Below are positions 16,582 to 25,138 of a DNA stretch of 64,000 bases, one piece after another. The DNA lies in the NCBI RefSeq assembly GCF_900094565.1, contig NZ_FMAF01000007.1:62001-126000 (forward strand). The letters are read 5' to 3'. Position numbers and translations under genes: made by a program. Position 1 is the first letter of the stretch. Each line of letters begins with the position of its first letter. The notes beneath the pieces are model-generated. The model was not told where the DNA came from. It saw only the letters and a list, made by a program, of their open reading frames with translations, and did no database searches. The DNA is from Martinezella lusitana (GTDB lineage Bacteria > Pseudomonadota > Alphaproteobacteria > Rhizobiales > Rhizobiaceae).

Positions 16582-17598
16582 ATGCGCCATTTTCTGACGA
16601 CCATTACATTTGCGCTCGGCCTTGCCGGCTTCGCAGCTCCCGGTTTTGCAGCGACCCAGTATCCCCTCACCATCAACAATTGCGGCCAGCAGGTCACCTT
16701 TAAAAAGGCTCCAGCTCGGATCCTGTCTATCGGTCAAGGCATGACCGAGATCCTGCTGTCGCTCGGCCTTGCCGACAAGATCGTCGGAACGGCCGTCTGG
16801 GTCGGGCCTGTTCTGCCACAATATGCGGAAGCCAACGGCAAGATCCCACGTCTTGCCGATAATGACCCGAGTTTCGAAGCGGTTGTCGGCAAGGAACCGG
16901 ACCTCGTTGCCGCCGAATTCGAATGGCATGTCGGTCCGCAAGGTTCGGTCGGCAAGCGCGAGCAGTTCTCCGGGCTTGGCATCAACACCTACATCGCGCC
17001 GACCGACTGCGTTGCCAAGGTCAATGCCGACGGCGGTGACGGCGTGCGCAAGGAACTCTTCACGATGGACCTGATCTATCAGGAGATCGATGAACTCGCG
17101 CGGATTTTCGACGTCGGGGATCGCGGCGATGCGCTGATCGCTGACCTCAAGAAGCGTCAGGCGGAAGCAGTGGCTTCAATTGCCGGCGCACAGGCCAAGA
17201 ACCTGCCGATCGTGTTCTGGTTCTCGAGCAAGGAAGTCAACGGCGATGCCTTCATCGCCGGCAAGAACAGTGCGCCGGCGTATATCCTCAAGACACTCGG
17301 CGCCAGGAACGTCGTGACGACGGAGGAGGAATGGCCGCTGGTTGGATGGGAGACGATCGCGCAGGCCAATCCGGCCGTGGTCGTCATCGCGACGATGGAT
17401 CGCCGGCGCTACGCGGCCGACGATCCCAAGGTCAAGCTCGATTTCCTCGAGAAGGACCCGGTCACGAGCCAGCTCGATGCAGTCAAGAACAAGCACTTCG
17501 TGATGATGGACGCGCAGTCGATGAATCCCACCATCCGGACCATCGACGGCATCGAGACCCTGGCCAAGGGCATCAAGTCCTTCGGCCTGGCGCAATAA
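16582..17598 (+). CDS. Periplasmic binding protein of a BtuF/FecB-type ABC importer
   Basis: A 338-residue exported binding protein (PF01497-type). The signal peptide is clear (hydrophobic FLTTITFALGLAGFA, cleavage after GFA). The mature part starts YPLTINNCGQQVTF, followed by the family segments ARILSIGQGMTEILLSLGLA and DKIVGTAV. ATG 16582 is the natural signal-peptide start; an upstream GTG in frame at 16498 adds a non-signal extension. The permease and ATPase genes follow immediately. Control by a cobalamin riboswitch indicates that the cargo is cobalamin, another corrinoid, or less likely cobalt chelate or a siderophore. Confidence 0.88.
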   Translation: MRHFLTTITFALGLAGFAAPGFAATQYPLTINNCGQQVTFKKAPARILSIGQGMTEILLSLGLADKIVGTAVWVGPVLPQYAEANGKIPRLADNDPSFEAVVGKEPDLVAAEFEWHVGPQGSVGKREQFSGLGINTYIAPTDCVAKVNADGGDGVRKELFTMDLIYQEIDELARIFDVGDRGDALIADLKKRQAEAVASIAGAQAKNLPIVFWFSSKEVNGDAFIAGKNSAPAYILKTLGARNVVTTEEEWPLVGWETIAQANPAVVVIATMDRRRYAADDPKVKLDFLEKDPVTSQLDAVKNKHFVMMDAQSMNPTIRTIDGIETLAKGIKSFGLAQ

Positions 17599-18636
17599 AT
17601 GCGCGGGATCGCAAGACGGCAGAAGCGGTGGGCGCTATTGGCGCTCACCATCGCCGCAATCGTGCTTCTGGCGCTCATGATCAGCCTTGCCGTGTCGATC
17701 GGCGAGATTTCCATTCCGCTGGCCACCACAGCCAAGGCCGTTGCGAACCGGCTGCTGGGGACGGATTTCGAGTTGAGCCGTATCCATCAGGGTATCGTCT
17801 GGGACTACAGGCTCAGCCGGGCGCTTGTGGCCGCCAGCGCCGGCGCCTCATTGGCGCTGAGCGGCGTGATCCTGCAGGCCATGCTGCGCAATCCGCTCGC
17901 CGAACCCTATGTGCTCGGCATTTCAGCAGGCGCCTCGACCGGCGCGGTCTGCGTCATGATCCTCGGTCTCGGCTCGGGAATCCTGGGCCTTTCGGGCGGG
18001 GCCTTCCTCGGCGCGATCGCGGCCTTTCTCTTCGTCGGCCTCCTGGCTACGGGCGTCGGCGGCACAAGCGAGCGGATTATCCTGTGCGGCGTCGCCGGCT
18101 CGCAGCTCTTCAATGCACTCACCTCCTATATCGTCACCACATCGGCGAATGCCGAGCAGGCAAGGGGTGTCATGTTCTGGCTGCTCGGCTCGTTGAGCGG
18201 CGTGCGCTGGCCGGATGTCTATCTTTCGGGGCCGGTTGCCATTGTCGGCTTTGCAATCTGCATGGGACATGTCCGGGTTCTGGACGCCTTCGTCTTTGGC
18301 ACCGATGCTGCGGCTTCGCTCGGCATTGCGGTGCGGCGTGCACAGATCGTCCTGCTTGGGACGACGGCGCTCATGACGGCTGCGGTCGTCAGCATCGTCG
18401 GCTCGATCGGCTTTGTCGGTCTCGTCATCCCGCATGCGGCCCGTTTTCTGGTCGGCCCCAGTCATGATCGGCTGCTGCCGGCGGCGGCGCTTGCCGGCGC
18501 GATCTTCATGGTCGGCGCCGATATCGTCTCGAGGATCATCATCCCTCAGCAGATCCTGCCGATCGGCGTGGTCACCGCCTTGTTCGGTGCCCCGGCCTTC
18601 GCAATCATTCTCTATCGCGCCCGGAGGACGGCATGA
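17599..18636 (+). CDS. BtuC/FecCD-type ABC permease
   Basis: A 345-residue inner-membrane permease with about 10 hydrophobic helices. Family signatures include DYRLSRALVAASAGASLALS, the LRNPLAEPYVLGISAGAS loop, and GSIGFVGLVIPHAARFLVG, the coupling-helix region that meets the ATPase. Its ATG directly abuts the stop of the binding-protein gene, and its own end overlaps the ATPase start by 4 bases (ATGA), so the three are translated together. It forms the membrane channel of the riboswitch-controlled importer. Confidence 0.93.
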   Translation: MRGIARRQKRWALLALTIAAIVLLALMISLAVSIGEISIPLATTAKAVANRLLGTDFELSRIHQGIVWDYRLSRALVAASAGASLALSGVILQAMLRNPLAEPYVLGISAGASTGAVCVMILGLGSGILGLSGGAFLGAIAAFLFVGLLATGVGGTSERIILCGVAGSQLFNALTSYIVTTSANAEQARGVMFWLLGSLSGVRWPDVYLSGPVAIVGFAICMGHVRVLDAFVFGTDAAASLGIAVRRAQIVLLGTTALMTAAVVSIVGSIGFVGLVIPHAARFLVGPSHDRLLPAAALAGAIFMVGADIVSRIIIPQQILPIGVVTALFGAPAFAIILYRARRTA

Positions 18637-19397
18637 GCATCGCGGTCGACAAGGTAACCTTCGCGGCCGGCAACACGCTGATCGTCAACGGCATCAGCCT
18701 GACGGTGGAGAAGGGAAAGGTCCTCGGTCTGCTCGGACCGAACGGTTCCGGGAAGTCCAGCCTCCTGCGGCTGATCTGCCGCTTGAGAAAAGTACGCAGC
18801 GGCATCATCCGGCTCGGCGGCAACGATATCGCGGCCATCCCGCGCGGCGATATCGCCCGCCGGATCGCGCTGGTCGAGCAGCAGGCGACGACGGAGACGC
18901 AGGTGACCGTGATAGACGTGGTTCGCCTTGGTCGCACGCCGCATCGCGGCCCATTGTCGGCCTGGAGCGCTCGTGACGATGCGGTCGTCCTCGATGCGCT
19001 TGGGCGTGTGGGCATGCAGGGCAGGGCGGCGCAGTTCTGGCAGACCTTGTCGGGTGGCGAGCGTCAGCGCGTCCATATCGCCAGAGCCCTTGCGCAGACC
19101 CCCAGCGAACTGCTCCTGGACGAGCCGACGAACCATCTCGATATCCAGCATCAGCTCGATATTCTGGGACTGGTCTCGAAGCTCGACGTCACCTGCATCA
19201 TTGCCCTGCACGATCTCAATCTGGCGGCCATGTTCTGTGACAGCCTGGCCGTGCTGCAGGAGGGCGAGGTGGTTGCGGCCGGAGCTCCCGAAGATGTTCT
19301 GACGGAGGAACTGATCGGCCGGGTCTTCGGCGTGCGCGCCCATGTCCAGAAATCTTTGGTCCACGGCCGCTGCAACATTCAATACATGACGGGTTGA
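18633..19397 (+). CDS. BtuD/FecE-type ABC transporter ATPase
   Basis: A 254-residue ABC ATPase. Walker A is GPNGSGKSS (about residues 34-42), the signature is LSGGERQRVHIARAL, Walker B with the catalytic glutamate is ELLLDEPTNHLD, and the switch histidine follows in IALHDLNLAA. It powers the importer encoded just upstream. Translational coupling to the permease (ATGA overlap) and position at the end of the riboswitch-controlled operon support one transporter. Confidence 0.94.
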   Translation: MSIAVDKVTFAAGNTLIVNGISLTVEKGKVLGLLGPNGSGKSSLLRLICRLRKVRSGIIRLGGNDIAAIPRGDIARRIALVEQQATTETQVTVIDVVRLGRTPHRGPLSAWSARDDAVVLDALGRVGMQGRAAQFWQTLSGGERQRVHIARALAQTPSELLLDEPTNHLDIQHQLDILGLVSKLDVTCIIALHDLNLAAMFCDSLAVLQEGEVVAAGAPEDVLTEELIGRVFGVRAHVQKSLVHGRCNIQYMTG

Positions 19398-19659
19398 ATG
19401 TATTCGAACAGTCACGATACCGCGTGGTTCCACGCGAATGGAGTTCGGGCCAATGTTCGACTTTCGCAGTGTCGTCTTTGCACGCCGCCCATGTCGTTTT
19501 CACCGGCGCCGTGCGCGTGTAGAAGGATGCTGGCTGATGTGCATGGAGCGCATCCTTTGAGCTGCATTTGAACCGACCGTGACGGCTATCTCGAGCATGT
19601 CGTGTCGGAATCTCGTTTAGCCAATCGTCTTCAAGACAGACAAGCTATGGAGAACGGCG

Positions 19660-20310
19660 ATGACGATTACTATTACCGCCTTTGAACGGTCGCCCGATCG
19701 CGGCAAGGGTCTGGCGCGTGACATGCGCGTTCGTTGGGCGCTCGAAGAAGTCGGTCAGCCTTACGACGTTCGTCTTCTTTCGTTCAAAGCGATGAAGGAA
19801 CCCACACACCTCGCGCTTCATCCGTTCGGGCAGATTCCGACCTATGAAGAAGGCGATCTCGTCCTGTTCGAGTCGGGGGCGATCGTGCTCCATATCGCGG
19901 AGCACTATCAAGGCCTGCTGCCGGACGATGCCAAGGCCCGGGCGCGCGCCATCACATGGATGTTTGCCGCGCTTACCACGATGGAGGCGCCGATCGTCGA
20001 TCGCGAAGTCGCCAAGCTCCTGGAGCGTGACGAGACCTGGTACGAGCAGCGCCTGCCCATGGTCGAGGAACGCATCCGCAAGCGGCTGAGCGAACTTTCC
20101 GGTCACCTCGGCGATGCCGACTGGCTCGACGGCAAGTTCAGCGCCGGTGACCTTCTGATGGTGTCGGTGCTGCTCAGGTTGAAAAGCTCGGGTCTACTGG
20201 ACGAATATCGGAACCTCTCCGCCTATGTTGCTCGCGGTGAGGCGCGGCCCGCATACAAGCGTGCTTTCGAGGCTCAGTTGGCGGTTTTTACCGCCGTGTC
20301 GACCGGCTGA
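19660..20310 (+). CDS. Glutathione S-transferase family protein
   Basis: A 216-residue cytosolic glutathione transferase. The N-terminal thioredoxin-like domain (residues 1-80) contains the cis-proline region FGQIPTYEEGDLVLFESGA, where ES contacts glutathione. The C-terminal helical domain follows, including WLDGKFSAGDLLMVSVLL with the conserved N-capping aspartate. The start has GGAGAACGGCG before it. The gene stands alone, about 260 bases after the importer operon and converging on a LysR gene. It probably conjugates or reduces electrophiles; substrate unknown. Confidence 0.9.
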   Translation: MTITITAFERSPDRGKGLARDMRVRWALEEVGQPYDVRLLSFKAMKEPTHLALHPFGQIPTYEEGDLVLFESGAIVLHIAEHYQGLLPDDAKARARAITWMFAALTTMEAPIVDREVAKLLERDETWYEQRLPMVEERIRKRLSELSGHLGDADWLDGKFSAGDLLMVSVLLRLKSSGLLDEYRNLSAYVARGEARPAYKRAFEAQLAVFTAVSTG

Positions 20311-20384
20311 CGAAGGTTCGCTCTGGGCCAGGTGTTGCCGTTAGCGGCACTTGCTGCATTGGATCGGAACAATATGGCGTCTTC

Positions 20385-21314
20385 CTATGCGCGCGCCCGC
20401 GTCGGTGCGGTGAAGGCTGCGATCGTCGCCTCGTCATGGCCCGCTTCGCCGAGGAGGCGCTTTGCAAGTTCCGTGGCGGGGCCGCTCAGGGCACTGTCGG
20501 GCCGGATCAGGTGAAACGAGACGTGGTAGTCTATCGCCCTGTCGGAAACCGGTACCAGCCTGCCGCTTTCAATTGCCGCATCCGATAGCGGCGGTCGTGC
20601 CAATGCAACGCCCACGCCCTGAACGCAGGCATCGATGACGAGATTGTAGTCCTCGAACCGCCGGTCCTGTCCACGCGGCAGGTATTCGACGCCCTCCGGA
20701 GCGAGCCAGCGCCGCCAGCCCTCGATGTTCGAATCGTGCAGGATCGGCATGGCGAGCAGCGATTGCGCATCGCGATTCTGCCCAAGCCTTTCCGCCAGCG
20801 AAGGCGCAGCGATCGGAAAGGATCTTTCGTGCCAGAGGGGCAGAGCGCGCACACCGGCCCACGGCCCCTTGCCGCAGCGGATGGCGAGATCCGTTCCCTC
20901 GCCAAAGTCCGCCAGACGATGTTCAAGGATCAGCTCGAGATGAATGTCGTTGCCTTCGAGCTTCGGCAGGCGGGAGAACAGCCATAACGACGCGACGGAA
21001 GGTGTGAGGGAAAGACGAACCGTCGCCTTGTTGCGCCGGGGAAGCCAGCGCTCGCCGCTGTCGCTGAGAAGGGCAAGGGCCTCCTCAGCGCGGGCAAAGA
21101 AGCGCATGCCCTCCGGAGTGAGGCTCACGCCGCGCGGCTGCCGCGCAAAGAGCCGCACACCGAGCCAGCGCTCCAACCGCGATATCTGTCTTGAGACGGC
21201 GCCATGGGTGATGCCGCCTTCTTCGGCAGCTGCCGAAAAGGAGCCAAGGCGGGCCGCGCGTGCAAAGGTTTCAAGTGTATCGAGCGGCGGCAGTGCTTGC
21301 GAGCTGTGAACCAT
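20385..21314 (-). CDS. LysR-family regulator (GcvA/AmpR group)
   Basis: About 309 residues. The N-terminal winged helix-turn-helix spans residues 10-70 (LETFARAARLGSFSAAAEE, GAVSRQISRLERWLG, then VSLTPEGMRFF). The effector domain follows, with the GcvA-like segment DLAIRCGKGPW and a GVGVALARPPL tail region. The start is ambiguous between ATG 21314 and GTG 21320. It diverges from the EamA exporter gene at 21401, 86 bases away, and most likely controls it. Confidence 0.9.
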   Translation of the reverse strand: MVHSSQALPPLDTLETFARAARLGSFSAAAEEGGITHGAVSRQISRLERWLGVRLFARQPRGVSLTPEGMRFFARAEEALALLSDSGERWLPRRNKATVRLSLTPSVASLWLFSRLPKLEGNDIHLELILEHRLADFGEGTDLAIRCGKGPWAGVRALPLWHERSFPIAAPSLAERLGQNRDAQSLLAMPILHDSNIEGWRRWLAPEGVEYLPRGQDRRFEDYNLVIDACVQGVGVALARPPLSDAAIESGRLVPVSDRAIDYHVSFHLIRPDSALSGPATELAKRLLGEAGHDEATIAAFTAPTRARA

Positions 21315-21400
21315 AAACACAGCTGATCATTGATTGCGGTGCTTTTCAAGCACGTATTGGGGGCCTATTCCACTCCCATGCAAATGGATGGGAGTCGAGC

Positions 21401-22297
21401 ATGAGCATGTTGACGAGCGACGTGGGGGTAAAGGGCAGGTTTGATCTGGTGGCCTTTTCGGCTGTTGTCGTCACGATCATCTTCTGGGCTTCTTCGTTCG
21501 TCGTCATCCGCATCTGTCTCGGGCCCCTGACGCCGATAGAACTTGCGACGGCCCGTTATGTGACGGCGGGCGTCGTCGCTCTTGGCTATCTGGCATTCAG
21601 ATGGAGCGTCCCGACAAGAGGGGATCTCCTGCGGATCTCGATTGCCGCAATCCTTTTCATCGCCACCTATGCGGTGCTGCTGAATACAGGCGAACAGACC
21701 GTGCCGGCGGGGCCTGCGAGCTTCATCATCAACACCATGCCGGTGTTCACGGCATTGATCGCCATGTTTGCTCTCGGAGAGCGCTTCGGCTTCTGGGGGT
21801 GGATCGGCACGGCGGTTTCCTTCGGCGGCGTGGCGTTGATCGCTGCCGGAACGGGCGATGGGTTCAGCTTCGATCCAAACGCCATGCTGATCCTCGGCGC
21901 TGCTCTTTGCTCGGCAATCGCCAGCGTCCTGCAAAAGCCCGTTCTCGGGCGGCTGCCGGCATTGACGGTGACTGCCTGGGTGCTGTTCATCGGCTCCATT
22001 CCGCTTCTTCCGGCCGTGCCCGCCACCCTCAGAGCCTTGGCCGCCGCGCCGGCAGATGTGAACTGGGGCGTTGCCTATCTCGTGATCTTTCCGACCGCGG
22101 TCGGCTACGTTACCTGGGCCATCGCCCTGAAGCGGCTTTCGGCTGCACGGGCATCCAACTTCCTCTACGGGGTACCGCCGACAGCAACGCTTATCGGCTT
22201 CCTCTGGCTGGGAGAAACTCCCTCGACGATCGGCGCGATCGGCGGCGCCCTGGCGATCTTTGGGGTCGTCGTCGTCAACATGAGACGGCGGAAGTAG
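21401..22297 (+). CDS. EamA/DMT-family exporter
   Basis: A 298-residue inner-membrane protein of the drug/metabolite transporter superfamily with ten predicted helices in two EamA repeats. The first repeat is about residues 14-145 (FWASSFVVIRICLGPLTPIE; GPASFIINTMPVFTAL) and the second about 155-290 (ALCSAIASVLQKPVLGRLPA; SNFLYGVPPTATLIGFLWLG). The start follows GGGAG. Members export amino acids or other small metabolites. Its divergent LysR neighbour is the likely regulator. Confidence 0.9.
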   Translation: MSMLTSDVGVKGRFDLVAFSAVVVTIIFWASSFVVIRICLGPLTPIELATARYVTAGVVALGYLAFRWSVPTRGDLLRISIAAILFIATYAVLLNTGEQTVPAGPASFIINTMPVFTALIAMFALGERFGFWGWIGTAVSFGGVALIAAGTGDGFSFDPNAMLILGAALCSAIASVLQKPVLGRLPALTVTAWVLFIGSIPLLPAVPATLRALAAAPADVNWGVAYLVIFPTAVGYVTWAIALKRLSAARASNFLYGVPPTATLIGFLWLGETPSTIGAIGGALAIFGVVVVNMRRRK

Positions 22298-22459
22298 AGA
22301 GCGTGGCGTAGATGACAGCCGGCACCATGCTGCATGTCTGCCGTTTTACCGTTGCCGTTTCGGCAATGAAAGAGCCGCAAATCAGCGCTTCTTCAGAACG
22401 CCTTTGTTTGTCATAGTTTGGCTCAAGGCGGCCGCAGAGCGCGCCGCGAGGCGAATTTC

Positions 22460-22801
22460 ATGGCTTATGTCATCACCGAACCCTGCATCGATATCAAGGA
22501 TGGCGACTGCACCGTCGCCTGTCCTGTTGACTGCATCTACGAAGGCGGCCGGATGTTTTATATCCAGCCGCAGGAGTGCATCAATTGCGGGCTCTGTCTT
22601 TCCGTCTGTCCCGTCGACGCTATTCTGTGGGATCAGGAAATGCCGGCGGAGCGGCTGTTCCTCCGTGACGTCAACCGTGATTTCTTTGCCGACGAAGTGA
22701 CCGGCTGGGGTGCCCCCGGCGGCTGGGACAAGAGCCGGACGACCAGCCAGGACCATCCCTTTGTCGCCGCCTATCGCGGACCTTCCGAAAACCGCTTGTG
22801 A
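22460..22801 (+). CDS. 7Fe-type ferredoxin
   Basis: A 113-residue electron carrier. Cysteines at 9, 17, 21, 25 and at 40, 43, 46, 50 give the spacing of a ferredoxin with one 3Fe-4S and one 4Fe-4S cluster (CTVACPVDC and CINCGLCLSVCPVD). A C-terminal tail of about 45 residues (ERLFLRDVNRDFFADEV) is longer than the cluster core and unlike FdxA. ATG 22460 is the family-like start; the frame extends upstream without a ribosome site. It precedes the DapA-family gene by 21 bases on the same strand, so they form a two-gene unit, possibly serving a redox step of the convergent catabolic operon. Confidence 0.88.
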   Translation: MAYVITEPCIDIKDGDCTVACPVDCIYEGGRMFYIQPQECINCGLCLSVCPVDAILWDQEMPAERLFLRDVNRDFFADEVTGWGAPGGWDKSRTTSQDHPFVAAYRGPSENRL

Positions 22802-22822
22802 GACCATGTGAGGAGCCTTCTC

Positions 22823-23713
22823 GTGACGCAGACCCGGATAGCCGGCGTGATTGCCGCCGTGCCAACTCCTTTTGACCATCACGGCGATATCGATGGCGAT
22901 GCTTTCATCGAGCATGCTCGCTGGTGCCTGGATAATGGCTGCGATTTTTTGAACGTGCTGGGGACGACCGGGGAGGCCAATTCCCTCTCGGCCTCTCAGC
23001 GCAGTGCGCTGATGGCGACCGCGGCCCGTGGGCTGGACGGCGGCAGAATGATGGTCGGCACCGGTACACCGGATCTGGAAACCACGGTCGCGCTGACGAG
23101 GCGGGCCTTCGACCTCGGCTTTGCCGCCGCTCTCGTCCTGCCGCCCTATTATTATAAGCCCGTGGACGAGGATGGGCTGTTCGCCTGGTTTGCCGAACTC
23201 GCGAGGATGACGGCCGAGACGCCGATCGCGATCTATCTCTATAATTTTCCGCAATTGACCGGCATCGAATTCTCGCCAGCGCTTTCGGCGCGGCTCGCAC
23301 AGGCCTTTCCGGAGCGGATCAATGGCGCAAAGGACAGCTCCGGCAATCTCGCCTATGCGCGCGAGCTTGCAAGGATCAGCGATTTTGCCGTCTTTCCCAG
23401 CAGCGAGGCGGCGCTTGCCGATGCCGATCGCGATGGCTATGCCGGCTGCATCTCGGCGACGGTCAATATCGACCCTCGCTCGTCGCAACGGCTATGGCGT
23501 GATCAGCAGGATGCGTTGCTCTCCGAACGCGTTCGCAATCTGCGGCAAGCCATTGCTTCCCACCCCCTTATTCCCGCCGTCAAATATCTCGTCGGCAAAC
23601 GGAGCGGAAATGCGATTTGGAACAAGGTGCTTCCGCCGCAATTGCAGATCACCGATAGGGCCAGGCTCGAGAGCCTCGATGCATTGCGGATTGGAGCGTC
23701 GGTCGATGCATGA
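22823..23713 (+). CDS. Dihydrodipicolinate synthase / N-acetylneuraminate lyase family protein
   Basis: A 296-residue (beta/alpha)8 class I aldolase-type enzyme of the DapA superfamily. Features seen: VIAAVPTPFD at the N-terminus, the LGTTGEANSLS loop, the IYLYNFPQLTGIEF segment with the catalytic tyrosine, and the Schiff-base lysine in INGAKDSSGNLAY. GTG 22823, preceded by GAGGAG, is the start; an in-frame GTG at 22808 lies inside that site. Such enzymes cleave, form or dehydrate 2-keto acids (pyruvate aldolases, hydratase-aldolases). With the ferredoxin upstream and converging on a catabolic operon, a hydratase-aldolase or keto-acid lyase role is likelier than lysine synthesis. Confidence 0.88.
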   Translation: MTQTRIAGVIAAVPTPFDHHGDIDGDAFIEHARWCLDNGCDFLNVLGTTGEANSLSASQRSALMATAARGLDGGRMMVGTGTPDLETTVALTRRAFDLGFAAALVLPPYYYKPVDEDGLFAWFAELARMTAETPIAIYLYNFPQLTGIEFSPALSARLAQAFPERINGAKDSSGNLAYARELARISDFAVFPSSEAALADADRDGYAGCISATVNIDPRSSQRLWRDQQDALLSERVRNLRQAIASHPLIPAVKYLVGKRSGNAIWNKVLPPQLQITDRARLESLDALRIGASVDA

Positions 23714-23731
23714 GGCTCCAGTGGAGCAACA

Positions 23732-25129
23732 TCAGGAGACACCAGGCCAGGCCGCGTAATAGGCTCTCGTCGCTTCGGACAAGGCGCGGACGAGGGGGCG
23801 TTGCTGCTCGAGCCTAGGCAAATCGGTCTTCGCCTGTGCTTTCAACTCCCGCAGGGCGGCATCGAAATCGACGCCAGTCAATTTCCCGTCGCGCATCACC
23901 TCACGTCCCGAAACAATCAGTCCCTTGGCATATGCGGCGCTCATGCGCGTCAGCAGGACTTCCGCCTCGTCGATGTCGTCGAATAGCGCGTCAGCGATCA
24001 TGGCCTGATAGTCGACGACGGTAAAATCATCGGCGTCTTGTGCATCGATGACCTGGGCACCGGTCCGGATGGCGGCGTCGAATAGCTGTCCTGCCGTCAG
24101 CCGGCGGATCAGTCCGCGGCCTCCATGCACGAGATGGAGCAGCCGCATCTCCCGCCAGAGGTCCTGATCGTCGTCAAACCCGGTGCCGTCGAGGCCGATG
24201 GCGAAGACAGGGCCGCCGGCTTCGGCGATCGCAGCGACCGGCGCCACCCCAGAACGCAGGCGCAGGTTCGCTGTAGGATTGCTGACAAGCTGGACGCCGC
24301 GCTCGGCCAACAACGCATATTCGTCGGGGCGCAATTGCACACCATGCGCGACTGCCAGGCGCGGCGACAGGAAGCCGATCCTGTCGAGATAGTTGACCAC
24401 GCCTTCAGGAAAGCGTCGGTCGAGCCAGATACGTTGGCGCGGACTTTCCAGCAGATGCATGTGGATGCGCCTGTTGCTTACGGCGGACGCCTCCGCAATC
24501 GACTCAAGCAGCGCGTTTGAGCACCATTGCGGCCCGATGGGTCCATATTGCACATCGACCAGCGAGCTGGAGTTTGCTGCCGCAACTGCCTCGACCGCTG
24601 CAAGTTGCGTGCGGATCGGCGCATAGGCAGGAATGGTCGGCTCCAAGGCCTGCCAATCGCTTGCCGACAGGAAGGATTTGAGCCGTTGCGGCCCTCCGTC
24701 ATAGGCCCAGGCATCACGGTCGAGCAGCGGGCAGGACAGCGCAAGCCGGATGCCGATATCGCTGGCGGCGCGCATGACATCCTTTGCCTCGTCGACAAGG
24801 CGGTCGACATTCAGTGAATTATGGCAATGCATGGTGGCGCCGACGCCGGTTCTGGCGAGCCGGCCGAAGGCGACGAGGGCCTCCAGATAAGGGTCCGTGC
24901 GCGGACGCAGTCTCAGACCCGGTATCCATACTTCCAAAGCATCGTCGAGGGCGCCGAAATCCATTGTGCGGATACCGTAGCCGTGATCATGCGCGTTGAC
25001 CGGCGAGGGCAACACCAGATCGCCGGATCCGACGTTGGCGGCTTTCAGCGCCGGCGGTAGCTCCGCCTCGCTCTCGATCCTTCGGGCCGGCGCATGGCCG
25101 GGATTGAGCAGCAACCGCACCGATATCAC
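23732..25129 (-). CDS. Amidohydrolase-superfamily deaminase/hydrolase
   Basis: A 465-residue TIM-barrel metal hydrolase related to cytosine deaminase and TrzA/AtzB-like enzymes. Metal-site motifs: NAHDHGYG (HxH, about residues 46-53), HMHLLES (third histidine), AHGVQL (fourth histidine) and GLDGTGFDDDQDL, which carries the catalytic aspartate. It would hydrolyse a C-N bond of a cyclic amide, amidine or aminated ring. It is the last gene of the minus-strand catabolic operon, 9 bases after the LysR stop. The substrate is unknown. Confidence 0.85.
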   Translation of the reverse strand: MISVRLLLNPGHAPARRIESEAELPPALKAANVGSGDLVLPSPVNAHDHGYGIRTMDFGALDDALEVWIPGLRLRPRTDPYLEALVAFGRLARTGVGATMHCHNSLNVDRLVDEAKDVMRAASDIGIRLALSCPLLDRDAWAYDGGPQRLKSFLSASDWQALEPTIPAYAPIRTQLAAVEAVAAANSSSLVDVQYGPIGPQWCSNALLESIAEASAVSNRRIHMHLLESPRQRIWLDRRFPEGVVNYLDRIGFLSPRLAVAHGVQLRPDEYALLAERGVQLVSNPTANLRLRSGVAPVAAIAEAGGPVFAIGLDGTGFDDDQDLWREMRLLHLVHGGRGLIRRLTAGQLFDAAIRTGAQVIDAQDADDFTVVDYQAMIADALFDDIDEAEVLLTRMSAAYAKGLIVSGREVMRDGKLTGVDFDAALRELKAQAKTDLPRLEQQRPLVRALSEATRAYYAAWPGVS

Positions 25130-25138
25130 CGCTTTCCT

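Noticed and set aside
20331..20352. Weak hairpin TGCCG-TTAG-CGGCA between the GST and LysR genes
   Set aside because: Only five-base arms and no T-run, too weak to call a terminator.
22382..23488. Long minus-strand open frame opposite the ferredoxin and DapA genes
   Set aside because: It is antisense to two well-supported genes and lacks a ribosome site and any recognisable motif.
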